From contig NC_008709.1 in the NCBI RefSeq assembly GCF_000015285.1, forward strand, positions 1,240,001-1,304,000: 64,000 nt of DNA, read 5' to 3'. Source of the DNA: Psychromonas ingrahamii 37 (GTDB taxonomy: Bacteria > Pseudomonadota > Gammaproteobacteria > Enterobacterales > Psychromonadaceae). The translations under genes were made by a program, and so were the position numbers. Under the pieces are notes generated by a model. It was not told the DNA's origin. It was given only the letters and a program-made list of their open reading frames with translations, and made no database searches. Numbering within the stretch: position 1 is the stretch's first letter; every line of letters begins with the position of its first letter. Of this stretch, positions 35,940 through 45,398 are shown in pieces.

Positions 35940-35950
35940 TTGTTCACTCC

Positions 35951-36274
35951 ACGTTAAAATTCTTAAAATTCTTTAAATTCAAAGGTAAGGTTATATAAAA
36001 AAAATTACCTTATAATATTTGGTGGCAGAGTATACCAGTGAAAAGTGTTAACCGCATTACACTTCGTCTTTAAAAACGAATAATAAATAAACAAAATAAT
36101 AAAACGAGTTAAATTTCAATAATTAAATTATTCTTGCCGAATAATAAGTCATCGAGTTTTTTTGTTGTATCTTTCAACGAAAACACTTATTTTGGGATTT
36201 ATTATCATTGAACTGTTATTTGTTATGGGTATTGCCGGTTTTTACCGGCTAGCAAAAGGAGCGTTTAAGGTTAT
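35951..36274. other. A/T-rich spacer between ybiT and fadD
   Basis: No credible gene. It must hold the ybiT promoter. A GCCGGT-TTT-ACCGGC hairpin at 36235-36250 lies about 25 bases beyond the fadD stop but has no T-tract on the minus strand. Confidence 0.5.
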
Positions 36275-37936
36275 TTACCTAAGATCCTTACGCAGTATCT
36301 TGCCGACATTACTTTTAGGCAGTGCATCTCTTTGTTCAAATAAGCGCGGAATCTTATAACCGGTCAGATATTTTTTACAGTGAGATCGGATTTCTTTATT
36401 GCTTAAAGGAATATCGCTAACATAGAATAATTTTATTTTTTCGCCGATTATTTCATCAGGGATACCAATAGCCGCTGCTTCAATAATGTTTGGATGCAGT
36501 ACTGCCACCTCTTCAATTTCAGAAGGATAAACATTAAACCCGGAGACTAACATCATATCTTTTTGGCGATCCACAAGGGTGAAAAAGCCGCGATCATCCA
36601 TTTGCCCAATATCACCTGTTTTAAAAAAACCATCCTGGGTAAAAGCATTCTCGCTTTCTTGCGGCTGCTGCCAGTAACCGGGCATCACCTGCGGGCCTTT
36701 AATTTGTATTTCACCAATTTCACCGACCGTAAGCGGGTTATCGTTAACATCGGCAATACGCATATCCGTACTCGGAAGTGGTACACCAATATTTGCCTGA
36801 AAACGTTGCTGCGTATGGAGACCGCCCGCTACAACGGGTGAGCATTCGGTTAGCCCGTAACCTTCAATAATAGTCATGCCGGTCAATGCTTCCCATTCGG
36901 CCGCTATCTTTTTTTGGGTTGCCATCCCGCCGGCAATAACAATGCGCGCCTGGCTAAAGTCGAGTGCTCTAAAGGAAGGGGTTTTTAATAGCGCATTTAA
37001 CAGTGTATTTAAGCCAAATAACATAGTAAAAGGGTACTTTTGTAAATCTTTTACAAAACTTTTGATATCTCTTGGATTCGTTATTAATAGATTTTGTCCG
37101 CCCATAAACATCAGCATCATCATACTGACGGTATTGGCGAAAATATGGTAAAGGGGTAAAGGGGTGACCGCTTTTTCTTTATCCAATAATGTTCTTGGAC
37201 CAAAATGGGCGAAAACCTGAAGTACATTGCTTATAATATTTTGATGGGTCAATACGGCCCCTTTAGCAATACCGGTTGTGCCGCCTGTGTATTGTAAAAA
37301 GGCAATATCAGACGGTAAAACAGTCGGTCTACTATAAGATTGCAATGCTCCCTGGGTTAATACTCTGCGCATTGAAATAGCCGATGGCAGATAATATTTA
37401 GGCACCATTCTTTTAATATATTTAATGACAAAATTAACCAGAGTGCGTTTGTGAGCGGCTAATTGATCACCAATGCGGGTTAAAATAATATGTTTAATAG
37501 CGGTATCTGCCAGCACCTGCTGCAGACTGTTACCAAAATTGGTAACCGCCACAATAGCCGTTGCACCCGAATCTTTTAAGGGGTGAAGCAGCTCTCTTGG
37601 GGTATACAGCGGATTAATATTAACCACCACCAGTCCTGCCCGTAATGCACCAAATAATGCAATTGGATACTGCAGCAGATTGGGCATCATCAATGCAATC
37701 CTTTCCCCCGGTTGCATCAAAAGTGTGTTTTGGCAATAGGACGCAAAGGCTTTGCTCTTTAAATCTAACTCCTGATAAGTGAGTGAATGGCCCATATTGA
37801 TAAAGGCAATATTATCCGCGTATTTTTTGCAGCAATGTTCAAACAAAGATAATAAATTATCGAACTCAGTCATATTAATATCGTGAGGCACATCACTGGG
37901 ATAGCTTTTATACCAAGCTTTATCGGTTAGCGTCAT
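36275..37936 (-). CDS. fadD: Long-chain-fatty-acid-CoA ligase
   Basis: 553 residues, close to the 561 of E. coli FadD and sharing its opening (WYKSYPSDVP) and LMMPNLLQYPIALFGALRAG. AMP-binding P-loop YTGGTTGIAKGA near residue 214, YGLTECSPVV near 360, and GDIGQMDDRGFFTLVDRQKD and the C-terminal Lys in KSNVGKILRKDLR. Activates imported fatty acids to acyl-CoA at the inner membrane for beta-oxidation. It is a lone gene; no FadR site was identified with confidence. Confidence 0.93.
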   Translation of the reverse strand: MTLTDKAWYKSYPSDVPHDINMTEFDNLLSLFEHCCKKYADNIAFINMGHSLTYQELDLKSKAFASYCQNTLLMQPGERIALMMPNLLQYPIALFGALRAGLVVVNINPLYTPRELLHPLKDSGATAIVAVTNFGNSLQQVLADTAIKHIILTRIGDQLAAHKRTLVNFVIKYIKRMVPKYYLPSAISMRRVLTQGALQSYSRPTVLPSDIAFLQYTGGTTGIAKGAVLTHQNIISNVLQVFAHFGPRTLLDKEKAVTPLPLYHIFANTVSMMMLMFMGGQNLLITNPRDIKSFVKDLQKYPFTMLFGLNTLLNALLKTPSFRALDFSQARIVIAGGMATQKKIAAEWEALTGMTIIEGYGLTECSPVVAGGLHTQQRFQANIGVPLPSTDMRIADVNDNPLTVGEIGEIQIKGPQVMPGYWQQPQESENAFTQDGFFKTGDIGQMDDRGFFTLVDRQKDMMLVSGFNVYPSEIEEVAVLHPNIIEAAAIGIPDEIIGEKIKLFYVSDIPLSNKEIRSHCKKYLTGYKIPRLFEQRDALPKSNVGKILRKDLR

Positions 37937-38100
37937 AGGGTAGCCTTATTCGAGTGGTAGATTTTTATTATTATTATAACTGACGACAGACAAGATGCAG
38001 GTTTAAAATAATTATTTACTCTGGGAATAACATAACTTCCATTAGATCATTCACTGTTATCAAGTCAGTTATTCGAGTTGGCAAGCTGCTTGCTATTCAA

Positions 38101-38141
38101 CTATAGTTTTATCTAGTTTTGTATAGTTTTGTCTAGTTTTG
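38101..38141. repeat. Four tandem 10-bp units upstream of dodecin
   Basis: Consecutive units CTATAGTTTTA, TCTAGTTTTG, TATAGTTTTG and TCTAGTTTTG, one helical turn each, end about 30 bases before the dodecin start. The 10-bp phase would put the same face of each unit on one side of the helix. Confidence 0.8.
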
Positions 38142-38172
38142 GCAATGAGTTATTAAGATACCGGAGGTTAAT

Positions 38173-38388
38173 ATGTCTAAACACCGTATTTACAAAAAAA
38201 TTGAAATGGTGGGTTCATCTAAAATTAGTATTGAAGATGCGATCAGCAATGCTATTACAGAATGCGATAAGACGATTAAAAACATGGATTGGTTTGAAGT
38301 TGTAGACACGCGCGGTCATATCGTTGATGGCAAAGTGGGTCACTTTCAGGTAACCATTAAAATAGGTTTTAGAATAGAACATAGCTAA
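38173..38388 (+). CDS. Dodecin family flavin-binding protein
   Basis: 71 residues, full length for dodecin. The pattern HRIYKKIEMVGSSKISIEDA, then NAITECDKTIKNMDWFEVVD, shows the beta-alpha-beta-beta fold with the conserved Trp (Trp40 or thereabouts) that stacks on flavin. Forms a dodecamer that stores or buffers riboflavin/FMN in the cytoplasm. GGAGG lies 6 bases upstream of the ATG. It is a single-gene unit. A role in limiting light-driven flavin damage would fit the photobiology of this chromosome but is only a suggestion. Confidence 0.92.
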   Translation: MSKHRIYKKIEMVGSSKISIEDAISNAITECDKTIKNMDWFEVVDTRGHIVDGKVGHFQVTIKIGFRIEHS

Positions 38389-38455
38389 TTAATGTGAAAG
38401 GGCGTTAAGGTTATAAACACGTTATATTCTAATACTATCTCCCCTGACTATCTCA

Positions 38456-38545
38456 CTTAGCCATGTAACCTGATTATCTAACCTCAAGATGTAACTTAAC
38501 CATATAACTTGGACATGTAATTTGGTCATGTCATTTAGCTAGCTA
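38456..38545. repeat. Imperfect short repeats after dodecin
   Basis: Variants of CATGTAAYYTG recur in a row (CCATGTAACCTG, AGATGTAACTTAA, CCATATAACTTGGA, CATGTAATTTGGT, CATGTCATTTAG) with spacing of about 13-20 bases. No open frame covers them. Confidence 0.55.
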
Positions 38546-38612
38546 ATCTGGCGATGCCGGGTTAGTTTTAATCGAGACTGAACTGTTATTTACGATACAG
38601 TGGCAATTTTTT

Positions 38613-39149
38613 TTAATACTCGCGTTTTTGCCAGTCCTCAAGTTCGATTAAGACGAGTAAAGCCCCGTGTCCGCCAAACTCAAGCGGTGCCTGATGGAAA
38701 GCTAAAATACCCGGGTGTTGGGCTAACCATAATGGCACCTTTTTTTTCAAAATATTTTTACCAACACCGTGCATCACACTGCAGCAATATAATCCCTCTT
38801 TTTTACAGCAAGTAATCAGGGCACCTAATTCACGTTTAGCTTCGTCTTGGGTTAAGCCGTGTAAATCTAAAATAATTTCAGGTGCAAAATCACCGCGTCG
38901 TAATTGCTTAAACAAATACTTTTCAGCATTCTCGCGTTTATAACGCACTGGCCCCTCTTCTGCCAGAAGAGGTTCAAAACCATCGGAAAAATGGCTTGTT
39001 TCAAATGATTCTTCACGGATTTTTTTAAGGATCTGCCTTTTCTTCATATTTTTAGTCGGCAGTATTATGGTATCCTGTGGTAATTTTTTAATACCTGAAA
39101 ACTCTGCACTAAACAGTGAAAAATCATCATTTTTATTATTATTAGTCAT
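38613..39149 (-). CDS. smrB: SmrB ribosome-rescue endonuclease (Smr domain)
   Basis: 178 residues from the ATG at 39149 (AGGAA upstream; the frame opens 11 residues earlier without support). N-terminal charged helical part, then the Smr domain at about 85-175: ILDLHGLTQDEAKRELGALI with the DLHG motif, CSVMHGVGKNILKKKVPLWL with HGxG, and GGHGALLVLIE at the end. SmrB cuts mRNA between collided ribosomes in E. coli. The gene is divergent from prmB, as in E. coli (yfcN/yfcB). Confidence 0.92.
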   Translation of the reverse strand: MTNNNKNDDFSLFSAEFSGIKKLPQDTIILPTKNMKKRQILKKIREESFETSHFSDGFEPLLAEEGPVRYKRENAEKYLFKQLRRGDFAPEIILDLHGLTQDEAKRELGALITCCKKEGLYCCSVMHGVGKNILKKKVPLWLAQHPGILAFHQAPLEFGGHGALLVLIELEDWQKREY

Positions 39150-39205
39150 GGTCTTTCCTGCGCTGTTTTGTATGCCGAACAAGTTTACCTTAATTGGAGC
39201 ATAAA

Positions 39206-40117
39206 TTGGACACGATTTTTAAAGAAGAAGCAATAAATGAACTGCTAACAGTCCAGGATCTATTGCGCTGGGCAGCGACAGAATTTAATCGCGCAGAGCT
39301 TTTTTACGGGCATGGTACCGATAATGCCTGGGATGAAGCCATACAGCTTATTTTACCTTCGTTGTATTTACCCTTAGACAGTAAACCTACGATTCTTGAT
39401 GCGCGTTTAACACGTCGAGAGCGTGAAATGCTGGTGGACAGGATTATTGTACGTATTGAAAAGCGTATTCCGGTTGCCTACTTAACCAATAAAGCCTGGT
39501 TTGCCGGATTGGAGTTTTATGTTGATGAACGTACGCTGGTTCCCCGTTCACCGATTGCTGAATTAATTGAAGCGCATTTTGCACCTTGGGTGGATAAAGC
39601 GCCTAAACGTATCTTAGATTTATGTACCGGCAGCGGCTGTATTGCCATCGCTTGTGCCTATGCATTTCCGGAAGCCGAAGTGGATGCCGTTGATATTTCA
39701 GAAGACGCATTGGACGTCGCTGAAATTAATATTCAAGGTCACGGGCTGGAGCAACAGGTTTTCCCTATTCAATCAGATCTTTTTTCAGGTATTGAAAATG
39801 AAAAATATGATCTTATTGTGTCTAATCCTCCCTATGTTGATGCACAGGATATGGACAATTTACCGGGAGAATATAAACACGAACCCGAATTAGGCTTAGC
39901 TTGCGGCGCTGATGGTTTAGATTTGGTACGTAAGATGTTGTCTCAGGCAAGTTCAAAATTAAATGAAGAGGGTGTGTTATTTGTAGAAGTCGGTAATTCT
40001 CAAGTCCATCTTCAAGAAGCTTACCCTGACATTCCCTTTACCTGGATTGAGTTTGAAGCGGGTGGGCATGGTGTCTTTGTCTTAACCAAAGCACAACTTG
40101 ATACTATCAAGATTTAA
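39206..40117 (+). CDS. prmB: Ribosomal protein L3 glutamine N5-methyltransferase
   Basis: 303 residues from a TTG start at 39206 with GGAG 7 bases upstream; this gives [20 protein letters not shown], aligned with the E. coli PrmB start MDKIFVDEAVNEL. A second TTG at 39194 lacks a ribosome site. N-terminal helical recognition domain, then the SAM fold: [20 protein letters not shown] near 136-155 and catalytic VSNPPYVD near 200. Methylates Gln150 of L3 during 50S assembly. Followed by aroC, the conserved order. Confidence 0.93.
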   Translation: MDTIFKEEAINELLTVQDLLRWAATEFNRAELFYGHGTDNAWDEAIQLILPSLYLPLDSKPTILDARLTRREREMLVDRIIVRIEKRIPVAYLTNKAWFAGLEFYVDERTLVPRSPIAELIEAHFAPWVDKAPKRILDLCTGSGCIAIACAYAFPEAEVDAVDISEDALDVAEINIQGHGLEQQVFPIQSDLFSGIENEKYDLIVSNPPYVDAQDMDNLPGEYKHEPELGLACGADGLDLVRKMLSQASSKLNEEGVLFVEVGNSQVHLQEAYPDIPFTWIEFEAGGHGVFVLTKAQLDTIKI

Positions 40118-40229
40118 AAAATTAAAATTAAAAATATTAAAATTTAATTTTTTTAAGCAATATTTCAGATTAACTGCTGCAAATTTTAATGGTCTGCAGT
40201 TTTGTACAATTTAAAAACGGGAAATAATT

Positions 40230-41318
40230 ATGGCGGGCAGCAGTATTGGTCAACTCTTTAAAGTCACCACCTTTGGCGAAAGTCACGGTGCAGCAATAGG
40301 TTGTATTGTGGATGGTATTCCACCAAATTTAGAAATTTGTGAAGCTGATCTGCAGCATGATTTAGACCGGCGTCGCCCCGGGCAGTCACGTTATACAACA
40401 ATGCGCCAGGAAAAGGATCAAGTTAAGATTCTTTCCGGCGTTTTTGAAGGTAAAACAACCGGCAGCAGTATCGGTTTAATGATTGAAAATACTGATCAGC
40501 GTTCCAAGGATTATTCTGAAATTAAGGATTTGTTCCGTCCGGGACATGCCGATTACACTTACCATCAAAAATTTGGACACCGCGATTATCGGGGTGGGGG
40601 TCGTTCTTCTGCGCGCGAAACAGCGATGCGTGTTGCCGCCGGTGCGATTGCTAAAAAATATTTAAATGAACAGTTTGGTATTGTTATTCGTGGTTATTTA
40701 AGTCAGTTAGGTGATATTAAAGCCGATTCAATTGACTTGGATGAAGTTGAAAACAATCCCTTTTTCTTCCCTGATCTGTCTAAAATCACGCAGCTTGAAG
40801 ATTATATGAAAGCCCTGATTAAAGAGGGTAACTCAGTAGGGGCGAAAGTCACCGTAGTTGCATCGAGTGTGCCCGTTGGTCTGGGCGAGCCGGTCTTTGA
40901 TCGTTTAGATGCAGAGCTTGCGCATTCATTAATGAGTATTAATGCGGTTAAAGGGGTTGAAATTGGTGACGGTTTTGCAGCTGTTAGTCAAAAGGGAACT
41001 GAGCATCGTGATGAAATGACCCCGGGCGGTTTTTTATCAAACCATGCGGGCGGCATATTAGGCGGAATTTCAACGGGTCAGGACATTATCGCCCATATCG
41101 CTCTAAAACCCACCTCAAGTTTAACTATTCCCGGTCGCACTATTACCACCAATGGCGAAGCGACTACCATGATAACCAAAGGGCGTCACGATCCCTGTGT
41201 CGGTATTCGCGCAGTGCCCATTGCAGAAGCACAAATGGCCATTACCTTGCTTGACCATCTATTGCGTCATCGCGCACAGAACTTACATGTAACGACCAAT
41301 ACACCCTTTATTAAATAA
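40230..41318 (+). CDS. aroC: Chorismate synthase
   Basis: 362 residues. All signature regions are present: [20 protein letters not shown] at the start (residues 15-34), [20 protein letters not shown] near 130, and [20 protein letters not shown] near 265-290 with [10 protein letters not shown] after. Uses reduced FMN to make chorismate from EPSP, the last common step of the aromatic pathway. It lies 110 bases after prmB and has a good terminator behind it. Confidence 0.97.
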   Translation: MAGSSIGQLFKVTTFGESHGAAIGCIVDGIPPNLEICEADLQHDLDRRRPGQSRYTTMRQEKDQVKILSGVFEGKTTGSSIGLMIENTDQRSKDYSEIKDLFRPGHADYTYHQKFGHRDYRGGGRSSARETAMRVAAGAIAKKYLNEQFGIVIRGYLSQLGDIKADSIDLDEVENNPFFFPDLSKITQLEDYMKALIKEGNSVGAKVTVVASSVPVGLGEPVFDRLDAELAHSLMSINAVKGVEIGDGFAAVSQKGTEHRDEMTPGGFLSNHAGGILGGISTGQDIIAHIALKPTSSLTIPGRTITTNGEATTMITKGRHDPCVGIRAVPIAEAQMAITLLDHLLRHRAQNLHVTTNTPFIK

Positions 41319-41360
41319 GTTGGCTGACAAGCCACTAATTGAATGATGGGTATTATATAA

Positions 41361-41398
41361 ACAAACCACTTGTGGATGCCTCTTCAAGTGGTTTTTTT
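41361..41398 (+). terminator. Terminator of aroC
   Basis: AAACCACTTG pairs with CAAGTGGTTT around a loop of about 11 bases, followed by a run of T. Confidence 0.88.
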
Positions 41399-41474
41399 AT
41401 TAGTTGATATTTTCCCGGATTACGATCGAGTCCAGATTAGAAAATCATCCCGCTACTTTCTTTTTTATGTGGCC

Positions 41475-41513
41475 TAAAAAGAAAGCACCGAGCGTTTCCA
41501 CGTTCAGTGCTTT
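41475..41513 (-). terminator. Terminator of asmA
   Basis: On the minus strand AAAGCACTGA pairs with TCGGTGCTTT, then CTTTTTA. It lies about 45 bases past the asmA stop. Confidence 0.75.
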
Positions 41514-41555
41514 ATACACCATCAATATATCCGCTGAGATATAAGTCTAAAATGC

Positions 41556-43478
41556 TTAACCAAACAGATTTTTGAGTTTATCTCCTAATTTATCTTTTAC
41601 TTTATCTTCCAGCTTATTTTTTTGCTCTTCTATTCTTTGTTGAGATTCTTTTTTAAGTTTCTCCTCTAGACGTTTTTTCTCCAGAGTAAGCCGCTCTTTG
41701 ATAGCGCCTTCGGTGTCTAAAGTAAATTTAGGATCAGAAAAAGGCCCTTTAATAAGCAGTGGAATAACTAAACCACTGAGATCGCCCAGTTCGGTTTTTT
41801 CGGTGCTTTTTGATAAAGGAGTGACACTTAAACGATAGTCCAATGTCTCTTTTAAAATGTCAGCCAGTCCACTACCATCAAGACGCATCACAGGTGAAAG
41901 CATTAATAATTTTTGGTTATCGACAATGCCATTATCGATAGTGAAATTTCCAGTTAATGATGCAAAATCGGTTTTTTTAATATTAGCTTCAGTGGGTTGC
42001 GGGGCCGCGGTCAGTTTCGCTTTTAGGATACGCACTTCCTGAGAAAGGTTAATACCGTATAACTCACCATCTAATAATTTAAAATCTCCCTTTCCCGTTA
42101 ACCCTTTTTTTATTTTAGAGGCGGTTAAACCTTGTCCTTTACCTGCAAAGTTAAAGTCAGTTGTGCCGCTAATAAAATCAATTTCAGCTGCATCAATCAG
42201 CAGAGGACGTATTTGTACGTTGTTTAGATTGCTTGAAATCTGGTAACTGTTTAATCCTTTACGCTCTTCAATGGATGCCTCCATAGTTAATAGACCCTGA
42301 TAAAGCTCGGCGGTTAATGGCGTTAGTTGTGCTTTGCCTTTATTGACAATAATTTTTGAATTAATTTTGCCAATGGTTAAACCCGATGCTTTGACGCCCT
42401 CGATAGACAATGTGCCGTTGATATCCAGACTGTTTAATATGCTAAGATCCGGCTCCTGTTCACTTTTTTTAGCATTGGTTGTTTCGATGCTGGTTTTTTC
42501 AGTACTTGCTGCTTCAGTGGAAGCTGCTGCAGGCTCAGGTAAATAGGGCGCGAAATCCCATTGATTTCCTTTCAGTGCGAAACGTACTGTGGTTAACTGC
42601 TTGGTTTGTACCGAAAGCTGTCCAGATAACTGGATTTTATCAAGCTTAATAATTAAATCAGTTAATTCCGCTTTTGCATTGTTAAGATCATATTTGATAT
42701 CGGTATTAATCGAGCCGTCTACTTTCCCGTTGGGTAAGGTTTCTCCGGTCAATAATGTTGTAAGAGAAAATTGCTTAAGCTCAACCGCTGAAAAGTCCGA
42801 AGCGACCAGTAATTTCGATTGCAAATCTAATTGCGCCTGCAGATTATCGAGGATCAGATCGGCCTGCACGGATAAATCCGTTTCCTGTCCGGGTGAAAAT
42901 TTACCGAGTTGAATTTTTTTGATATTGGCTTTATGGGTGGTAGCGGCTTTAAGATCCTGAATCTCTATTTGCGCATCATTGATATTAATACCGGCTAACT
43001 GCAAATTTTCCAGCGCAAAAAAGCCTTTTTCAGTCTCGCTGCTTATGTCTTTCTCGGGTGCTTTTTCTTTCGGATCGGGCGCGCCACTGGCCTGCATATT
43101 ATCCAGATTTGAACGGCCATTTTTATTGGTAATAAGGTTAACAACCAAACCATTGACAGTTAATTCACCAATTTTAATTTGACCTTTTAACAGAGGTACA
43201 AGATCTATACCAAGGGAAGCCTGATCAATTTTAAGTAAATTTTGACGATTAAATCCATCAAGGTTACGCAGTTCAATTTCGCCACTGCTAAAACCTAACT
43301 GCGGATAAAACGCCCAGCTAATATCGCCATTAATAGCCAAGTCTCTGTTAATGGACTTTTTAACTTGAGTTTGAATTTGCTGTTTATAATCATTGGGATC
43401 GATTGTGGTTATTAACAGTACAACGGCGACTATCAATAGCACCACCAATCCCGCAAATAATTTAAGAAATAGTTTCAT
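41556..43478 (-). CDS. asmA: AsmA family envelope protein
   Basis: 640 residues. One N-terminal anchor (FLKLFAGLVVLLIVAVVLLI) followed by a long periplasmic part with the AsmA pattern: IDPNDYKQQIQTQVKKSINR, LAINGDISWAFYPQLGFSSG and the C-terminal AsmA_2 region with repeats of beta strands (MRLDGSGLADILKETLDYRL, PLLIKGPFSDPKFTLD). AsmA-like proteins are thought to bridge inner and outer membranes for lipid movement. A Lys/Glu-rich coiled coil closes the protein (about 605-640). Ala/Ser/Thr/Glu low-complexity at about 318-340. Single gene with its own terminator. Confidence 0.88.
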   Translation of the reverse strand: MKLFLKLFAGLVVLLIVAVVLLITTIDPNDYKQQIQTQVKKSINRDLAINGDISWAFYPQLGFSSGEIELRNLDGFNRQNLLKIDQASLGIDLVPLLKGQIKIGELTVNGLVVNLITNKNGRSNLDNMQASGAPDPKEKAPEKDISSETEKGFFALENLQLAGININDAQIEIQDLKAATTHKANIKKIQLGKFSPGQETDLSVQADLILDNLQAQLDLQSKLLVASDFSAVELKQFSLTTLLTGETLPNGKVDGSINTDIKYDLNNAKAELTDLIIKLDKIQLSGQLSVQTKQLTTVRFALKGNQWDFAPYLPEPAAASTEAASTEKTSIETTNAKKSEQEPDLSILNSLDINGTLSIEGVKASGLTIGKINSKIIVNKGKAQLTPLTAELYQGLLTMEASIEERKGLNSYQISSNLNNVQIRPLLIDAAEIDFISGTTDFNFAGKGQGLTASKIKKGLTGKGDFKLLDGELYGINLSQEVRILKAKLTAAPQPTEANIKKTDFASLTGNFTIDNGIVDNQKLLMLSPVMRLDGSGLADILKETLDYRLSVTPLSKSTEKTELGDLSGLVIPLLIKGPFSDPKFTLDTEGAIKERLTLEKKRLEEKLKKESQQRIEEQKNKLEDKVKDKLGDKLKNLFG

Positions 43479-44059
43479 TGAATTTTCCTTATCGGTGTTA
43501 TTTAAATTTAACCCCTTTATAACAATTTGATAAAGGAGTTAAATTGAGATTAAGCTCTTAGCGTCAGTTTTATAACATTTAATGATTGTTGATGAGATTA
43601 TTTTTTCATATATTTTTCAGTGCCTTCAAAAAAAAGCAATAAATCGTCTATTTATTGATACTAATACTATAGGCAATGCTTTGACAATATTAATGGGGAG
43701 ATTAAGTCTATTCGATATTCCGCTCTGCTTTTAATCATAAATTTGCAGCCTTTGAAAGCATTGAAATACTGTGGGTTATTGGCTTAGTTTCTTTATATAA
43801 TGATGGATTCAGATTATGGGCGAATAGAAGCGCGTGAAGTGACCTGTGATGCTTTCCTTTTTAAGCAAAGCTGAATTTTTTAAAAGTAATAATATAAATC
43901 CCGCCACCTATTATTATTGCTTTAATACAATTAATACTTGGGCAAAACCAACATGCAATCAAATACTGCCCATTGAGAAAGGTAAAAATAATCAAGCTTC
44001 TCCACAAGCCGAGCTGATTTCCGTTATACTGGCAGCCTAAACACTACAGAGAAAATAAT
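43479..44059. other. Divergent spacer between asmA and the EEP hydrolase
   Basis: 580 bases. Both genes are transcribed outward from here, so it holds their promoters. Short open frames exist but none has a ribosome site or a recognisable protein. I saw no strong repeats. Confidence 0.5.
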
Positions 44060-45136
44060 TTGTCATTTAATCATTCCCCTGAAATAACATCCGTTAACAA
44101 TGCTGCTGCATCTATTCCTCATTCCCGTCTTAAAATAGCGACTTTTAATCTGTTTAATTATCTTGAACCGCCTTTTGCCTATTATGATTTTGAACGGATT
44201 TACAGCGCCGAACAATGGGCTAAAAAACAAAAGTGGATAACGGATTATGTTAATGAGTTTCAACCTGATGTGATTGGATTTCAGGAGGTCTTCAGTCCTG
44301 AAGCACTGGCTGAATTATTAAGAGAGCAAGGTTATGAATTTTTTCAGGTGGTTGATCAGCCAGAAGTTATTGATGATTTTATCTGTCGTAGCCCGGTGGT
44401 CGCTATTGCCTCAAAATATCCGATTGTTGATATTGAGGCGGTGCAGGCAGATACAACCCTAGCGCTTGCAATGGGGCTGAAAGAGGATTTTTCCTTTAGC
44501 CGGCAGGTATTACGCGCAACCATTAATTTACCCCATATTGGCGATTGCGATTGTTATGTAGTGCATTTTAAATCGAAACGTCCGATGCTTGAGCATGAAG
44601 AGAGTAAAAGCTTGTCGGGTGAAAAAAACATTATCGAAAAACTAAAGGCACAAGTCGCCGGTGGTTGGGGCTCCACTATTCAGCGCGGCAGCGAAGCCGC
44701 ACTGTTATTGGTTAATATGATAGCGCGCCGCGAAGAAACCGGATTACCCATGATTTTGATGGGGGATTTTAATAATATTCTGGCAGACGGGGTATTAGAC
44801 CATCTGGTCACTGATACGCTGCGTTTTGTGTCAAAATTGGACAGTGATGCTTATCTTGAAAAATACTGCTTAAAAGATTCATGGGATTTATTTCAGGGGA
44901 CAGAAAATAATACTGAGCATATTTTGCGTAAACCGACACACTATTTTGGTGCATCGAGTTCAGTCTTAGATTATATTTTATTATCCTGTGAATTTGATGC
45001 TAACTATCATTCAAGCTTATTTGAGGTCAGTGAATATAATACCTACGACAGGCATTTGATTAATCCTATTTTTGATCGTGACGGCGAAAGTACCGACCAC
45101 GGTGTTGTTCTGGTGACTCTGCAGTTACGCTCTTAA
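44060..45136 (+). CDS. Endonuclease/exonuclease/phosphatase family hydrolase
   Basis: 358 residues from a TTG start at 44060 (a weak AGAG upstream; the true start may be slightly later). The EEP fold is clear: KIATFNLFNYLEPP near residue 25 (metal-site Asn), VIGFQEVFSPEAL near 70 (catalytic Glu), LPMILMGDFNNILADGV near 233-249 (Asp/Asn pair) and STDHGVVLVTL at the end (catalytic Asp-His). There is no signal peptide, so it is probably cytoplasmic. The substrate could be DNA, RNA or a phosphoester; sequence alone does not decide. It is followed by a repeat copy. Confidence 0.82.
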   Translation: MSFNHSPEITSVNNAAASIPHSRLKIATFNLFNYLEPPFAYYDFERIYSAEQWAKKQKWITDYVNEFQPDVIGFQEVFSPEALAELLREQGYEFFQVVDQPEVIDDFICRSPVVAIASKYPIVDIEAVQADTTLALAMGLKEDFSFSRQVLRATINLPHIGDCDCYVVHFKSKRPMLEHEESKSLSGEKNIIEKLKAQVAGGWGSTIQRGSEAALLLVNMIARREETGLPMILMGDFNNILADGVLDHLVTDTLRFVSKLDSDAYLEKYCLKDSWDLFQGTENNTEHILRKPTHYFGASSSVLDYILLSCEFDANYHSSLFEVSEYNTYDRHLINPIFDRDGESTDHGVVLVTLQLRS

Positions 45137-45171
45137 AACAGTCGTGATGATTGAATAATAAATCGGATTAT

Positions 45172-45260
45172 TTTATTGATGCGTTTGGTCTTATGTTAGC
45201 GGTAGGGTGCATTCTATGCACCGCAAACAGTGTTAATCGGTGCGCGGAGCGCACCCTACG
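45172..45260. repeat. Palindromic GCGCACCCTAC repeat, copy 3
   Basis: TTGATGCGTTTGGTCTTATG, GGTAGGGTGC, CACCGCAAACAGTGTTAATC and GAGCGCACCCTAC occur in the same order as at 4451-4532. The GTAGGGTGC and GCACCCTAC ends form a long hairpin. Confidence 0.78.
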
Positions 45261-45390
45261 AGTGATGTGATTGTCGCTCATTTCTACGGCGTTATCGCTT
45301 TTTTATGTAGGATAATAATACTGCATAAGCTCTGCCTTGTAGAAAGAATCTACAAGTTGCTGCAATAACAATCCCGAAATATAAACAGGC
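45261..45390. repeat. Adjacent dispersed repeat block
   Basis: Ordered similarity with 4195-4375 (TTTCTACGGCGTTATCGCTT, TGTAGGATAATAA, GCCTTGTAGA, TTGCTGCAATAA). Together with the palindromic copy before it, it forms a composite insertion between the EEP gene and the kinase gene. Confidence 0.6.
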
Positions 45391-45398
45391 GCTAAAGC

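Noticed and set aside
36162-36359. 65-codon hydrophobic frame overlapping the fadD 3' end
   Set aside because: Its second half is antisense to fadD, there is no ribosome site, and the hydrophobicity follows from T-rich DNA.
38101-38141. Repeats that might suggest a CRISPR array (also 53074-53100)
   Set aside because: Units are only 9-11 bases, directly adjacent without spacers, and no cas genes are present.
43846-44040. 64-codon frame upstream of the EEP hydrolase
   Set aside because: No ribosome site, no family resemblance and unremarkable composition.
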